This document shows positions 45,878 through 54,754 of a DNA stretch of 64,000 nt, piece after piece. Made by a program: the position numbers and the translations under genes. The notes under the pieces are model-generated. The model was given only the letters and a program-made list of their open reading frames with translations, had not been told where the DNA came from and made no database searches. This DNA comes from an uncultured Bacteroidota bacterium (GTDB lineage Bacteria; Bacteroidota; Bacteroidia; Chitinophagales; Chitinophagaceae), in contig CAIKYB010000037.1 in the NCBI GenBank assembly GCA_903831575.1, positions 1 to 64,000 of the forward strand, written 5' to 3'. Each line of letters opens with the position of its first letter. Within the stretch, counting starts at the first letter, position 1.

Positions 45878-47083
45878 ATGCTTAAAATTGGCCTCATTAG
45901 AGAAGGTAAAATACCTGCTGACAATCGGGTGGCACTCACTCCCGCTCATTGTAAATTTATCAATAAAACTCAGGAAGGATTAGAAGTTATTATTCAGCAA
46001 AGTCTTGCTCGTTGCTATACTGACGAAGAATATATAATGGCTGGTGTTGAAGTGAAAGATGATGTTAGTGATTGTGATATTTTATTAGGGATCAAGGAAG
46101 TGCCTCTTGACATGTTGATTCCCCATAAAACGTACTTATTTTTTTCACATACTAAAAAAATGCAACCGTACAATCAAAAATTAATTAAAGAGGTCATAGC
46201 CAAAAAAATAACGCTAATTGATTATGAATGTCTAGAGCATGAAGACGGTAAAAGAATTATCGGGTTTGGTTTTTTTGCAGGAGTAGTAGGTGCCCATAAT
46301 GGAATAATGGCTTATGGAAAAAAAACAGGTGCATTTGATTTGGGAAGAGTCAATTCGAATGAAAGTTTTAACGACTTGATTCACACTTATTTCGGGTTAA
46401 ATATTCCGCCAATAAAAATAGCGGTAACTGGCAGTGGTCGTGTTGCGCATGGTGTTTTAGAAATAATGAATTTATTAGGTATTCATGAAGTTGAACCTGA
46501 TGAATATTTGGAGAAGCAATTCCCCTATCCTGTTTATGTGCATCTTAAAGGAAGAGATCTGTATGTGCATTCAAATAAAAACACCTACAATCGTAATGAT
46601 TTTCATCAACATCCTTCCTCGTATAAATGTACTTTTGATCAATACATTCCACATACGGATATTCTAATGAATGGTATTTATTGGGATCATGATATTCCAA
46701 GATTATTTGAAAAAGATGCATTGCAAAATGCTGATTTTAATATTAAAACTATCGCTGACATTACAGACGATAGGTATGGTTCTGTTCCTTGTAATCTTGG
46801 AGACTCTACTATCGAAGATCCAGTTTATGGAGTAGATAAAAAGACTCTTGAAAAAACTGCCCCTTATCTTCAACATACAGTTGATATGATGTCTGTAGGC
46901 AATTTGCCTAATGAACTTCCAAGAGATGCAAGTCGATATTTCGGCCAGCAGTTAATCAAACATGTATTGAAAGATATTATTGATGGGAATAGTTCAATTA
47001 TTGATAAAGCTACCATAGTTAAAAATGGAGTGCTAACAGAACATTATAGTTATATGAAAGAATATGCGGGGGTGTCTAGTTGA
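45878..47083 (+). CDS. Lysine-ketoglutarate reductase type saccharopine dehydrogenase (LKR half)
   Basis: A 401-residue protein of the AlaDH/PNT fold. GLIREGKIPADNRVALTP, KTYLFFSHTKKMQPYN, LIDYE, FGFFAGVVGAHNGI, AVTGSGRVAHG and ILMNGIYWDHDIPRL closely follow the LKR domain of the animal/plant LKR-SDH enzyme (AASS), which joins lysine and 2-oxoglutarate into saccharopine. Alanine dehydrogenase is less likely because the FFSHT and NGIYW motifs are LKR-specific. Start at ATG 45878; a TTG seven codons upstream is the other choice. The SDH partner lies at 33347-34801. Confidence 0.85.
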   Translation: MLKIGLIREGKIPADNRVALTPAHCKFINKTQEGLEVIIQQSLARCYTDEEYIMAGVEVKDDVSDCDILLGIKEVPLDMLIPHKTYLFFSHTKKMQPYNQKLIKEVIAKKITLIDYECLEHEDGKRIIGFGFFAGVVGAHNGIMAYGKKTGAFDLGRVNSNESFNDLIHTYFGLNIPPIKIAVTGSGRVAHGVLEIMNLLGIHEVEPDEYLEKQFPYPVYVHLKGRDLYVHSNKNTYNRNDFHQHPSSYKCTFDQYIPHTDILMNGIYWDHDIPRLFEKDALQNADFNIKTIADITDDRYGSVPCNLGDSTIEDPVYGVDKKTLEKTAPYLQHTVDMMSVGNLPNELPRDASRYFGQQLIKHVLKDIIDGNSSIIDKATIVKNGVLTEHYSYMKEYAGVSS

Positions 47084-47113
47084 TTGGCTGATTAGTTTAT
47101 CAGTTGATTTTCT

Positions 47114-47833
47114 TTATAACTTTAAATAGTAGTCTTTCAATAATGCTGCAAATTCTGTTGTATAATTTCTATTTGCATCATGGATGACAATTTCCTTCCT
47201 TTCAAACTTTTCGATTTTGGTTTTCGAAAATATTATCATTGCTCTAAAGTATGGATGATGGGGAGTTTGTTTCACCAATGCAAGTTTATTGAAATAGAAA
47301 TCAAGTTTATTTAATTGTGATTGAAAATAATCAATTCTGTGATAAGGAATAATTACAGCACCACTTCCATTAAGGGTCAGATGTATTGAGATGAAAGAAA
47401 TTAACTCCTGAAGTGTTATTGCCGTACTATGTTTAGCGTTATTTTTTTTACTATTACTTGCTTGCAAATCATCTTCAAAAAAGGGAGGATTGGAAAATAT
47501 AAAGTCGTATTGATGTATCGGAATAAATTCTTGCAAAGATTTATTGATGATATTAATACGATGATGCCATGGTGAAAGTAAAGTGTTTTCTTTAGCTTGT
47601 TCAGCCGCAGCAGTATCTATTTCAATAGTATCAATTACAGAAGTGTTTTTTTGCGCAAACATCAGACTTAATAAACCAGTTCCTGCTCCAATGTCCAAAG
47701 CGGTTGCAATTTCATGCTCTTTCATTTGTTCAGTCACCCATGCTCCAAACAGACAAGAATCTGTACAAACTTTCATGGCGCATTTGTCCTGATGAATTAT
47801 GAATTGTTTGAATTGAAAGTATTGATTCGACAA
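47114..47833 (-). CDS. tRNA1(Val) (adenine37-N6)-methyltransferase-like
   Basis: A 239-residue SAM methyltransferase of the TrmN6/YfiC type: FKQFIIHQDKCAMKVCTD at the start, motif I ALDIGAGTGLLSLMFAQK, acidic loop IEIDTAAAEQA, and the amino-methylating motif NPPFFEDDL. E. coli TrmN6 modifies A37 of tRNA1Val. The start is TTG. It is the last gene of a minus-strand series after tsaD (53 bp). Confidence 0.88.
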   Translation of the reverse strand: MSNQYFQFKQFIIHQDKCAMKVCTDSCLFGAWVTEQMKEHEIATALDIGAGTGLLSLMFAQKNTSVIDTIEIDTAAAEQAKENTLLSPWHHRINIINKSLQEFIPIHQYDFIFSNPPFFEDDLQASNSKKNNAKHSTAITLQELISFISIHLTLNGSGAVIIPYHRIDYFQSQLNKLDFYFNKLALVKQTPHHPYFRAMIIFSKTKIEKFERKEIVIHDANRNYTTEFAALLKDYYLKL

Positions 47834-47886
47834 AATGAAAAAATAAATATTGATTTTAGAATAAGTTTAAAGAAAAAGTAGTCTAT

Positions 47887-48927
47887 TTACCACTCTGCTC
47901 TTGCTGTTGGCGTTGCACTTAAATCAGCAAAGTCACCGGCTAAATATTTGTAATATCCAGTTGTCGCAATCATTGCAGCATTGTCTGTACAGTATTCAAA
48001 TTTGGGGATATAAACTTCCCAGTTTTTTTGCTCACCCATTTTAAGAATGGAATTTCTCAAACCACTATTGGCACTAACTCCTCCGGCAATGCAAATTTGA
48101 TTTATACCTGTTTCTTTTGCAGCTTTAGCAAGTTTATTTAATAAAATACTTACAATGCGGTTTTGTACTGAGGCGCAGATGTCTGCAAGATTATTATCGA
48201 TAAAATTTTTTCTTTCTTCGCTTGTGGCAACAAGTTCTTCTTTAAATACATTACTTCTTCCAGCATTATTTATAAAATAAAGAATAGATGTTTTTAATCC
48301 AGAAAAACTAAAATCTAAACCTTTAATCTGGGGCTCGGTAAAAGTGTATGCATTAGCGTTACCATCTCTAGCATGCTTATCTATTAATGGACCACCAGGA
48401 TAAGGGAGCCCCAATATCTTAGCAGTTTTATCAAATGCCTCTCCAGCTGCATCATCAATAGTTTGTCCAATGACCTTCATTTTTAAGGGAGATTCACATA
48501 ATACGATTTGCGTGTGTCCGCCACTTACTGTTAAACATAAAAATGGAAATTTCGGCCTTGGATCTTCGATCAAATTTGCAATAACATGCGCTTGCATATG
48601 GTGTACTGCAATCAATGGTTTGTCCAATGCTAATGACATAGATTTGGCAAACTGACCTCCTACTAACAAAGCGCCAATCAAACCTGGAGCCTGCGTAAAA
48701 GCTATTGCATCTATGTCTTCCAACTTACATCCAGCATTTTTGATGGCAACATCCACAACAGGTACAATGTTCTGCATATGCGCTCTGCTTGCCAGTTCTG
48801 GTACAACTCCACCATATTCTTCATGTATTTTTTGCGACGCGATTACATTAGAAAGGATCTTACCATCTTTACAAATAGCGGCAGAAGTTTCATCGCAGGA
48901 AGATTCTATGGCAAGTATTGTGGGCAT
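47887..48927 (-). CDS. tsaD: tRNA N6-adenosine threonylcarbamoyltransferase TsaD
   Basis: Universal ASKHA-fold enzyme that transfers threonylcarbamoyl to A37 of ANN-decoding tRNAs with TsaB/TsaE. The 346 residues show ILAIESSCDETSAA, VVPELASRAHMQ, the iron-binding HHMQAH, LTVSGGHTQIVL, and GGVSANSGLR. In the same window mtaB (54755) encodes the methylthiolation of this very modification, so two steps of ms2t6A synthesis are present. Confidence 0.97.
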   Translation of the reverse strand: MPTILAIESSCDETSAAICKDGKILSNVIASQKIHEEYGGVVPELASRAHMQNIVPVVDVAIKNAGCKLEDIDAIAFTQAPGLIGALLVGGQFAKSMSLALDKPLIAVHHMQAHVIANLIEDPRPKFPFLCLTVSGGHTQIVLCESPLKMKVIGQTIDDAAGEAFDKTAKILGLPYPGGPLIDKHARDGNANAYTFTEPQIKGLDFSFSGLKTSILYFINNAGRSNVFKEELVATSEERKNFIDNNLADICASVQNRIVSILLNKLAKAAKETGINQICIAGGVSANSGLRNSILKMGEQKNWEVYIPKFEYCTDNAAMIATTGYYKYLAGDFADLSATPTARAEW

Positions 48928-49028
48928 TTAATTTGAAATTAAAAAATAAAAATTAAAAAGTAAAAAATAGCTTGTTTACCAAATTATTCAATCAACCCAT
49001 TAACCAAGCAACTAGTTAATTCTTCACC

Positions 49029-50273
49029 TCAACTCCTAATCGCTTTTACCGGATCCATATTCGCAGCTCTTGATGCAGGAATGATTCCGGCAAGTATTCC
49101 TACAACCAAACAAATAATTACTGTAGTAATAATCATCGGTACAGAAAGGAATACTGGGAATTCTAAAGGGCCCGAAAGTATTAAAGTCAAAATGTAAACA
49201 AATAATAAACCAATAGCTCCTCCAAGAATACATAGAATAGAGGCTTCCAATAAAAATTCAAAAAGAATGGTTCCTTTCCTGGCACCAATTGCTTTTTTTA
49301 ATCCTATGATTGATGTCCTTTCTTTTACAGTTACAAACATAATATTTGCAATGCCAAACATGCCTACAATCAAGCTTATTCCACCAATGATAGATCCTAC
49401 AATATTTATAGTGACAAAAGAATCAGAAATGGCTTTACTAAATGCTTCAACACTGTTTAGTGAAAAATTATCTTCCTGTAAAGGACTTAATCTTCGTATT
49501 TGTCTCATTATCCCTCTAAGCTCCTGACTCAATGCATTGGTCGTAATATTGGGTTTGCCTTTTACAATCAGAATTGGGTTGGAAAATTCCGGATCAAAAA
49601 TTTGTCTGGCGAATTTATTGGTAATCATGATGGATTTATCATAATCCCAGCCAATAAAACTTTTACCTTCTTTTCTGATAATACCAATGATAGTTGCTTT
49701 TTTCCCTTTAATATCAATTTGTTTCCCAAGGGCCCTATCTGCGACACCAAATAAATCTTCTGCATTCGTATAGCCTATGATGCAATTGTTTGTGCCGTTT
49801 GAAAATTCTGAGGTGGAAAAATATCTTCCTAATTCAAATTGAATGGGTTGTATCGTAATCTGATCTTCATTAATACAATAAACAGTAGCATTTTCAATAA
49901 GGTCATCTTTGTAGGAAATGTTGCCACTGGTCTGCATTAAAAAAGTAGCTGATTCAGTAAGTATGGATCTTTGCTTGATCAAACTCGCTTCTTCATTTTT
50001 CATTACAGGTCGGGATCTCATTTTCCACATTGGGCCATTAGGGCCCCCACTATAATCCCATTTATCTATATAGATGGTATTACTCCCTAAACTTTTTACT
50101 TCATTTTGGATATTCTGTTCTAAGCTATTTACAGTGGTGAGTACACCAATTATACAAAAAATGCCAAATGCAACTCCTGTCAGACTTAATGCTGTACGAA
50201 GTTTATTTACCCTCAATTCTTGAAAAGTAAGCCGGATTGAATTTTGAAATATACTAAGTGACTTCAGCATCAT
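49029..50273 (-). CDS. ABC transporter permease, MacB/FtsX type
   Basis: A 414-residue membrane subunit: an N-terminal helix (LRTALSLTGVAFGIFCIIGV), a large periplasmic MacB_PCD domain (about 50-270), and three C-terminal helices of the FtsX domain, with the conserved IGLKKAIGARKGTI coupling loop and the ending PASRAANMDPVKAIRS. MacB-like permeases with four helices act as mechanotransmission exporters. The partner ATPase is not next to it. ATG-ATG start. Confidence 0.9.
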   Translation of the reverse strand: MMLKSLSIFQNSIRLTFQELRVNKLRTALSLTGVAFGIFCIIGVLTTVNSLEQNIQNEVKSLGSNTIYIDKWDYSGGPNGPMWKMRSRPVMKNEEASLIKQRSILTESATFLMQTSGNISYKDDLIENATVYCINEDQITIQPIQFELGRYFSTSEFSNGTNNCIIGYTNAEDLFGVADRALGKQIDIKGKKATIIGIIRKEGKSFIGWDYDKSIMITNKFARQIFDPEFSNPILIVKGKPNITTNALSQELRGIMRQIRRLSPLQEDNFSLNSVEAFSKAISDSFVTINIVGSIIGGISLIVGMFGIANIMFVTVKERTSIIGLKKAIGARKGTILFEFLLEASILCILGGAIGLLFVYILTLILSGPLEFPVFLSVPMIITTVIICLVVGILAGIIPASRAANMDPVKAIRS

Positions 50274-50322
50274 GTAAAAATACCAATCTTGTGTGATTAT
50301 TACGGTGTGATTAGAGTTAGTT

Positions 50323-50428
50323 TAATAAGTTGATTTGTTGATTAAGTTGAGTCCCTATGTGGTTAATGATGAGTCAACGAATAAACCAATGAACCAATGA
50401 ACTAATTAACTAACCAACTAACTACTTC
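50323..50428. repeat. Inverted T/G-rich and A/C-rich tracts between permease and rseP
   Basis: Plus strand TTGATTTGTTGATTAAGTTGAG (50332 on) and CCAATGAACCAATGAACTAATTAAC-like sequence (about 50385-50420) face each other in a 148-bp gap and can fold back. The A/C half directly follows the rseP stop on its coding strand as TTGGTTAGTT-like sequence. Confidence 0.55.
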
Positions 50429-51801
50429 CCCCAACCAAACCAATCATTACCATTTGCATAAAGCATCAATGCAAGTAATATAAACATTCCTACGACTTGG
50501 GCATATTCTAAAAATTTCTCACTTGGTTTTCTGCCGGTAATCATTTCAATTAATGTAAATAATACATGACCTCCATCTAAAGCTGGTATAGGCAATAAAT
50601 TCATAAAGGCTAATACTATAGAGAAAAATGCTGTGATAGTCCAGAAATGTTCCCAATCCCAACCATTACCAGAGAAAACGGATCCCATTGCTTTAAATCC
50701 ACCAATTCCTTTATAGGCACCAGTTTTAGGGGATAATATTTTTTTAAATTGATCTATGTAAAAGCTCAATTCACTCCCGGCACGTTTGATTCCTGCAGGA
50801 ATAGCAGCAAAGAAACCATATTTTTTTTCTGTGTATTTATAGATGCCTAAGCTGTCATATTGCTCAGGTAAGTTTGGTGCTCCAAATCCTACTATTCCAT
50901 CTTCCTGCAAAGTAGTTGCAATAGTTATGTTATTGTTGTTCCTATTAACAATTAAAGAAATGGCTGCTCCTTTTTTTCTTTGCTCCATCGCTGCATCAAA
51001 CTGGTCACGGAATTGTGTATTTACAGAATCTATACTTACGATAAGATCGCCTTTTCGAAGTCCATTTTTATAAGCTATAGAAGTATCGTATATATCCAAA
51101 ACGATAACGGGTACACGAGGACTAATAATTGGTTTGTCAGATTTTTTTCTTTTTTCAACCAGCTTGCCAATAAGATCCACCGGCATAGCTAATTGCATTT
51201 GCTTTCCTTCTCTTTCAATGGTTACATTACTATCAACAACCAATAATTTTTTTAGTACATCGGTATAATCATCAATATGTTTACCATCTACTGCGAGTAT
51301 TTTATCGCCATTTTTAAATCCTAGTTCTTTAAAAATGGGGTCGTTAAAAGAAATGCCATATTTCAAAGAATCCGCTTTTATGTTTTTTTCGCCCCATACC
51401 ATTAAAATCATGGCGTAGATGATAAAAGCCAGTAAAATATTTACAGTTACGCCCCCTATCATGATGATCAAACGTTGCCAGGCCGGTTTGCTCCTGAATT
51501 CCCAAGGTTGAGCTGGTAGTTTCATCTGTTCTTTATCCATGCTTTCATCAACCATACCGGAAATTTTCACATAACCACCAAGCGGTAACCATCCAACACC
51601 ATATTCGGTATCTCCAACTTTCTTTTTAAAAATAGAAAACCAGGGATCAAAAAATAAATAAAATTTTTCAACTCTGCATTTAAACCATTTCGCTGTTATG
51701 AAATGTCCAAATTCATGAAGGATAACCAGTATAGAAAGAGAAAGTAGAAGTTGTGCAGCTTTAAGTCCTACACTTGACCATTCAATTACTAGAAGACTCA
51801 T
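50422..51801 (-). CDS. rseP: RIP metalloprotease RseP (site-2 protease)
   Basis: A 459-residue intramembrane zinc protease. The active site ILHEFGHF is in the first membrane helix (His29, Glu30, His33), the third ligand in NLLPIPALDGGH near the C-terminus, and one or two PDZ domains lie between (KNGDKILAVDGKHIDDY, LRKGDLIVSIDS). It cleaves anti-sigma factors or signal peptides in the membrane. It follows dxr by 39 bp, a common Bacteroidota gene order. Confidence 0.95.
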   Translation of the reverse strand: MSLLVIEWSSVGLKAAQLLLSLSILVILHEFGHFITAKWFKCRVEKFYLFFDPWFSIFKKKVGDTEYGVGWLPLGGYVKISGMVDESMDKEQMKLPAQPWEFRSKPAWQRLIIMIGGVTVNILLAFIIYAMILMVWGEKNIKADSLKYGISFNDPIFKELGFKNGDKILAVDGKHIDDYTDVLKKLLVVDSNVTIEREGKQMQLAMPVDLIGKLVEKRKKSDKPIISPRVPVIVLDIYDTSIAYKNGLRKGDLIVSIDSVNTQFRDQFDAAMEQRKKGAAISLIVNRNNNNITIATTLQEDGIVGFGAPNLPEQYDSLGIYKYTEKKYGFFAAIPAGIKRAGSELSFYIDQFKKILSPKTGAYKGIGGFKAMGSVFSGNGWDWEHFWTITAFFSIVLAFMNLLPIPALDGGHVLFTLIEMITGRKPSEKFLEYAQVVGMFILLALMLYANGNDWFGWGK

Positions 51802-51840
51802 AATATTAATTAATCAGTTTATTAGTATGCAATCATTTAT

Positions 51841-53010
51841 TTAAATGTTTATTAAAGATGCTGCAAAGTTTCGTGCTTCGCCATCTGTATCGAAATATTC
51901 TTGTAAAGTGGGTTTTTGAATAAAGGCAATTGCGTCCATTGTTTTCTCAACGACAGCCGTAATATCTAAAAATCCGATCCTATTTTTTAAAAATGCCCAA
52001 ACTGCAATTTCATTAGCCGCATTTAAAATACAAGCTTTATTACCTCCACTTTGAAGTGCATCAATCGCTAGACCTAAATTTCTGAACGTCTTATAATCGG
52101 GCTCTTCGAAATTTAAAGAAGGATATTTTTTAAAGCTGAATCTTGGGAAATCATTCTTTATGCGTTGAGGAAAGCCTAAAGCATATTGAATGGGTAATTT
52201 CATATCGGGCAAACCCATTTGGGCTTTTATGCTACCATCTTCAAATTGAACCATACTATGTATAATGCTTTGAGGATGAATAACTACTTCAATTTGATTG
52301 CAATTTAAATTGAAAAGCCATTTGGCTTCTATCATCTCTAAACCTTTGTTCATCAGTGTTGCAGAATCGATAGAAATCTTAGCTCCCATACTCCAATTAG
52401 GATGTTGTAAGGCATGATCCCGTTTTACATTTACTAGAAAATTTGGTTTTTTTCCAAGAAATGGCCCACCACTTGCGGTAAGTATAATTCGTTCTATTGG
52501 ATTTCGCGCCTCACCAATCAAACATTGAAAAATGGCTGAATGCTCACTATCAACCGGAATGATAGGCGATTTGTGTTCAATGGCTTTTTGCATAACAATA
52601 TCACCAGCCACAACTAAAGTTTCTTTATTCGCCAAAGCGATAATTCTACCCTTTTCAACGGCCTTTAATGTGGGTTTTAATCCTGCAAATCCTACAATAG
52701 CCGCAATCATAATATCATAGGTGTCAAAATCGGCTACTTCTTCTAAGGCCAATTCTCCAGCAAAAACTTTGATATCAGTAGAAGAAAGTGCAGCTTTAAC
52801 CTTTTCGTATTTGGCCTCGTCTACTATAACAACCGCATTGGGCTTGAATTCTATGGCCTGATTGATAAGCAGTTCATCGTTGGTATGAGCCGTAAGAATC
52901 TCTACTTCAAATAGCTCTTTATTGGATCTGATGACGTCCAAAGCCTGGGTGCCAATGGAACCCGTTGAGCCAAAAATGGCTACTCTTTTCTTTGGAAAAT
53001 CTGCCGACAT
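51841..53010 (-). CDS. dxr: 1-deoxy-D-xylulose 5-phosphate reductoisomerase
   Basis: Second enzyme of the MEP isoprenoid pathway (DXP to MEP, NADPH). The 389 residues contain IFGSTGSIGTQALDVI, ALANKETLVVAG, the metal-binding PVDSEHSAIFQCL, LTASGGPF, and the C-terminal ANEIAVWAFLK. So isoprenoids here come from the MEP route. It is the first gene of dxr-rseP. CCAATAA-N6-TTATTGG at 53055-53074 upstream is a short hairpin of unknown meaning. Confidence 0.96.
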   Translation of the reverse strand: MSADFPKKRVAIFGSTGSIGTQALDVIRSNKELFEVEILTAHTNDELLINQAIEFKPNAVVIVDEAKYEKVKAALSSTDIKVFAGELALEEVADFDTYDIMIAAIVGFAGLKPTLKAVEKGRIIALANKETLVVAGDIVMQKAIEHKSPIIPVDSEHSAIFQCLIGEARNPIERIILTASGGPFLGKKPNFLVNVKRDHALQHPNWSMGAKISIDSATLMNKGLEMIEAKWLFNLNCNQIEVVIHPQSIIHSMVQFEDGSIKAQMGLPDMKLPIQYALGFPQRIKNDFPRFSFKKYPSLNFEEPDYKTFRNLGLAIDALQSGGNKACILNAANEIAVWAFLKNRIGFLDITAVVEKTMDAIAFIQKPTLQEYFDTDGEARNFAASLINI

Positions 53011-53161
53011 ATTATAATGGTAGTTTTAGTAATTAAAATCTGCTGCAATTTAATCCAATAAATGTTGTTATTGGCAAAAACAGTTAAAAATGCAATATTC
53101 TTTGTAATTATTGTTGATTTGAAATGAAGCCCTTGTCGATGTGTATTGAGATTGCTGTGTT

Positions 53162-54658
53162 TTATATTAAAACAAAAGGGCTCAGTCCGTCAGCAATATT
53201 TCTGTCGTTGGATAATCTTGGGACTTTATTCTGCCCGCCCAATTTTCCAATACTTTTCATGTAATCTATAAATCCATTTTTTTGAACGACAGTAATTTTG
53301 AGCGTTTGTAAAATATTGCCGCTAATCAAGTCATCATAATATACATTTTTCTGACGAAGTTGACTATCCAGTTTTTCTGAAAATGCTGTAAGATTATCTG
53401 GTGCTGTTTCAAATTCAATAAACCATTCATGGTAACTTTTACCCTTATCTGAACTAATAAATGGCGCAACTGTAAATTCTGTGATGTGAACATTCGACTC
53501 TTTAGAAACAGTCATCATAGACGATTCTACTTCTTCTGCAATTACATGTTCACCAAATGCAGAAATGAAATGTTTTATTCTTCCCGTTACAATAATTCGA
53601 AATGGTTTTAGAGAAACAAATTTAATTGTATCTCCAATATTGTATGCCCACAATCCAGCATTAGAGCTGATAATTAAGGCATAATTAATGCCAATGCAAA
53701 CATCTTTTAAGCTTAATCTTGTTGGATTTTCACTATTAATTTCTTCTACAGGGATAAACTCATAGAATATGCCACTATTGGTATTTAATAACATACCTGG
53801 TTCTGTTAGCGAATCTTGAAAGGCAAAAAAGCCTTCACTTGCAGGGAATAATTCTATGGTATCAATTTTTCGTCCAATGCTTTCCGTTAGTTTGGCTTTA
53901 TAGGGTTCGTAATTTACGCCACCTTGAACCATTACGTTAAAATTAGGGAACAACTCTCCTATTTTCTTTCCTGATTTTTCAATGAGTCTGTCAAAATACA
54001 TTTGTACCCATGGTGGGATACCGCTAATCAATGTCATGTTTTCATTGATGGTTTCTGCTACAATCTTTTCAAGCTTTTGTTCCCAGTCTTCCATGCAATT
54101 GGTTTCATAAGACGGAAGCTGGTTGGATCTTAAATATTTGGGGATATGATGATTCACAATGCCACTTAATCTTCCTGTTGGTATTCCTCCTACTCTTTCT
54201 AATTCTGGGGAGCCACTTAAGAAAATTAGTTTGCCATCTGCAAATTGAGTGTTGCCTGTTTCTGCCATATAACATAAAAGCGCATTACGGGCAGTATTGA
54301 TATGATTGGGAATAGAATCTTTTGTAATGGGAATGTATTTGACTCCACTGGTGGTACCACTTGTTTTAGCAAAGTAAATCGGTAGGCCTTTCCATAAAAT
54401 ATTATGCTTCCCGGTTTTTATTTTTTCAATATAAACTTTGAATTTTTCATAATCACGAATAGGTACTTGCTTTAGAAAATCTTTATGAGATTTTATTGTT
54501 CCAAATTGATGATCAATTCCAAATGCTGTTTTACTCCCGATCTTGATTAAATGATTGAAAATGGATTGTTGGTCTTCAATAGCATTAACCATCGATTTCT
54601 TAATCTGGCGATGAATAATGTTGGCAAATGGCTTTGCTAGTAATGATTTTATCTTCAT
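53162..54658 (-). CDS. GH3 auxin-responsive promoter family protein (acyl-adenylating)
   Basis: A 498-residue member of the GH3 branch of the ANL adenylating enzymes. The ATP loop reads YFAKTSGTTSGVKYIPIT, followed by LSGSPELERVGGIPTGRLSG and ELFPASEGFFAFQ (usual acyl-adenylate motif region), and WAYNIGDTIKFVS. Plant GH3 proteins join amino acids to acyl hormones; the bacterial substrate is unknown. Divergent from mtaB. A TACATTTG box lies 51 bases before its ATG. Confidence 0.9.
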   Translation of the reverse strand: MKIKSLLAKPFANIIHRQIKKSMVNAIEDQQSIFNHLIKIGSKTAFGIDHQFGTIKSHKDFLKQVPIRDYEKFKVYIEKIKTGKHNILWKGLPIYFAKTSGTTSGVKYIPITKDSIPNHINTARNALLCYMAETGNTQFADGKLIFLSGSPELERVGGIPTGRLSGIVNHHIPKYLRSNQLPSYETNCMEDWEQKLEKIVAETINENMTLISGIPPWVQMYFDRLIEKSGKKIGELFPNFNVMVQGGVNYEPYKAKLTESIGRKIDTIELFPASEGFFAFQDSLTEPGMLLNTNSGIFYEFIPVEEINSENPTRLSLKDVCIGINYALIISSNAGLWAYNIGDTIKFVSLKPFRIIVTGRIKHFISAFGEHVIAEEVESSMMTVSKESNVHITEFTVAPFISSDKGKSYHEWFIEFETAPDNLTAFSEKLDSQLRQKNVYYDDLISGNILQTLKITVVQKNGFIDYMKSIGKLGGQNKVPRLSNDRNIADGLSPFVLI

Positions 54659-54709
54659 TAAGTTGATTTTCTAACTTCGGATTTGGAAATCATCTCTTTA
54701 ATTAGCCCA

Positions 54710-54717
54710 CAAATGTA
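54710..54717 (-). promoter_or_regulatory. -7 box (TACATTTG) for the GH3 gene
   Basis: Perfect TAnnTTTG on the minus strand with a predicted leader of about 45 bases. It lies back to back with the mtaB box 25 bp away. Confidence 0.5.
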
Positions 54718-54742
54718 TATAAACTGAAGAAAAAATAATACT

Positions 54743-54750
54743 TATTTTTG
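54743..54750 (+). promoter_or_regulatory. -7 box (TATTTTTG) four bases before mtaB ATG
   Basis: Plus strand reads TATTTTTG, CCAA, ATG, so transcription would begin at the start codon. Confidence 0.55.
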
Positions 54751-54754
54751 CCAA

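Noticed and set aside
45878-47083. Alanine dehydrogenase or transhydrogenase
   Set aside because: Same fold, but FFSHT, LIDYE and NGIYW motifs match lysine-ketoglutarate reductase.
49029-50273. Complete MacAB-type exporter
   Set aside because: Only the permease is present; neither ATPase nor membrane fusion protein lies next to it.
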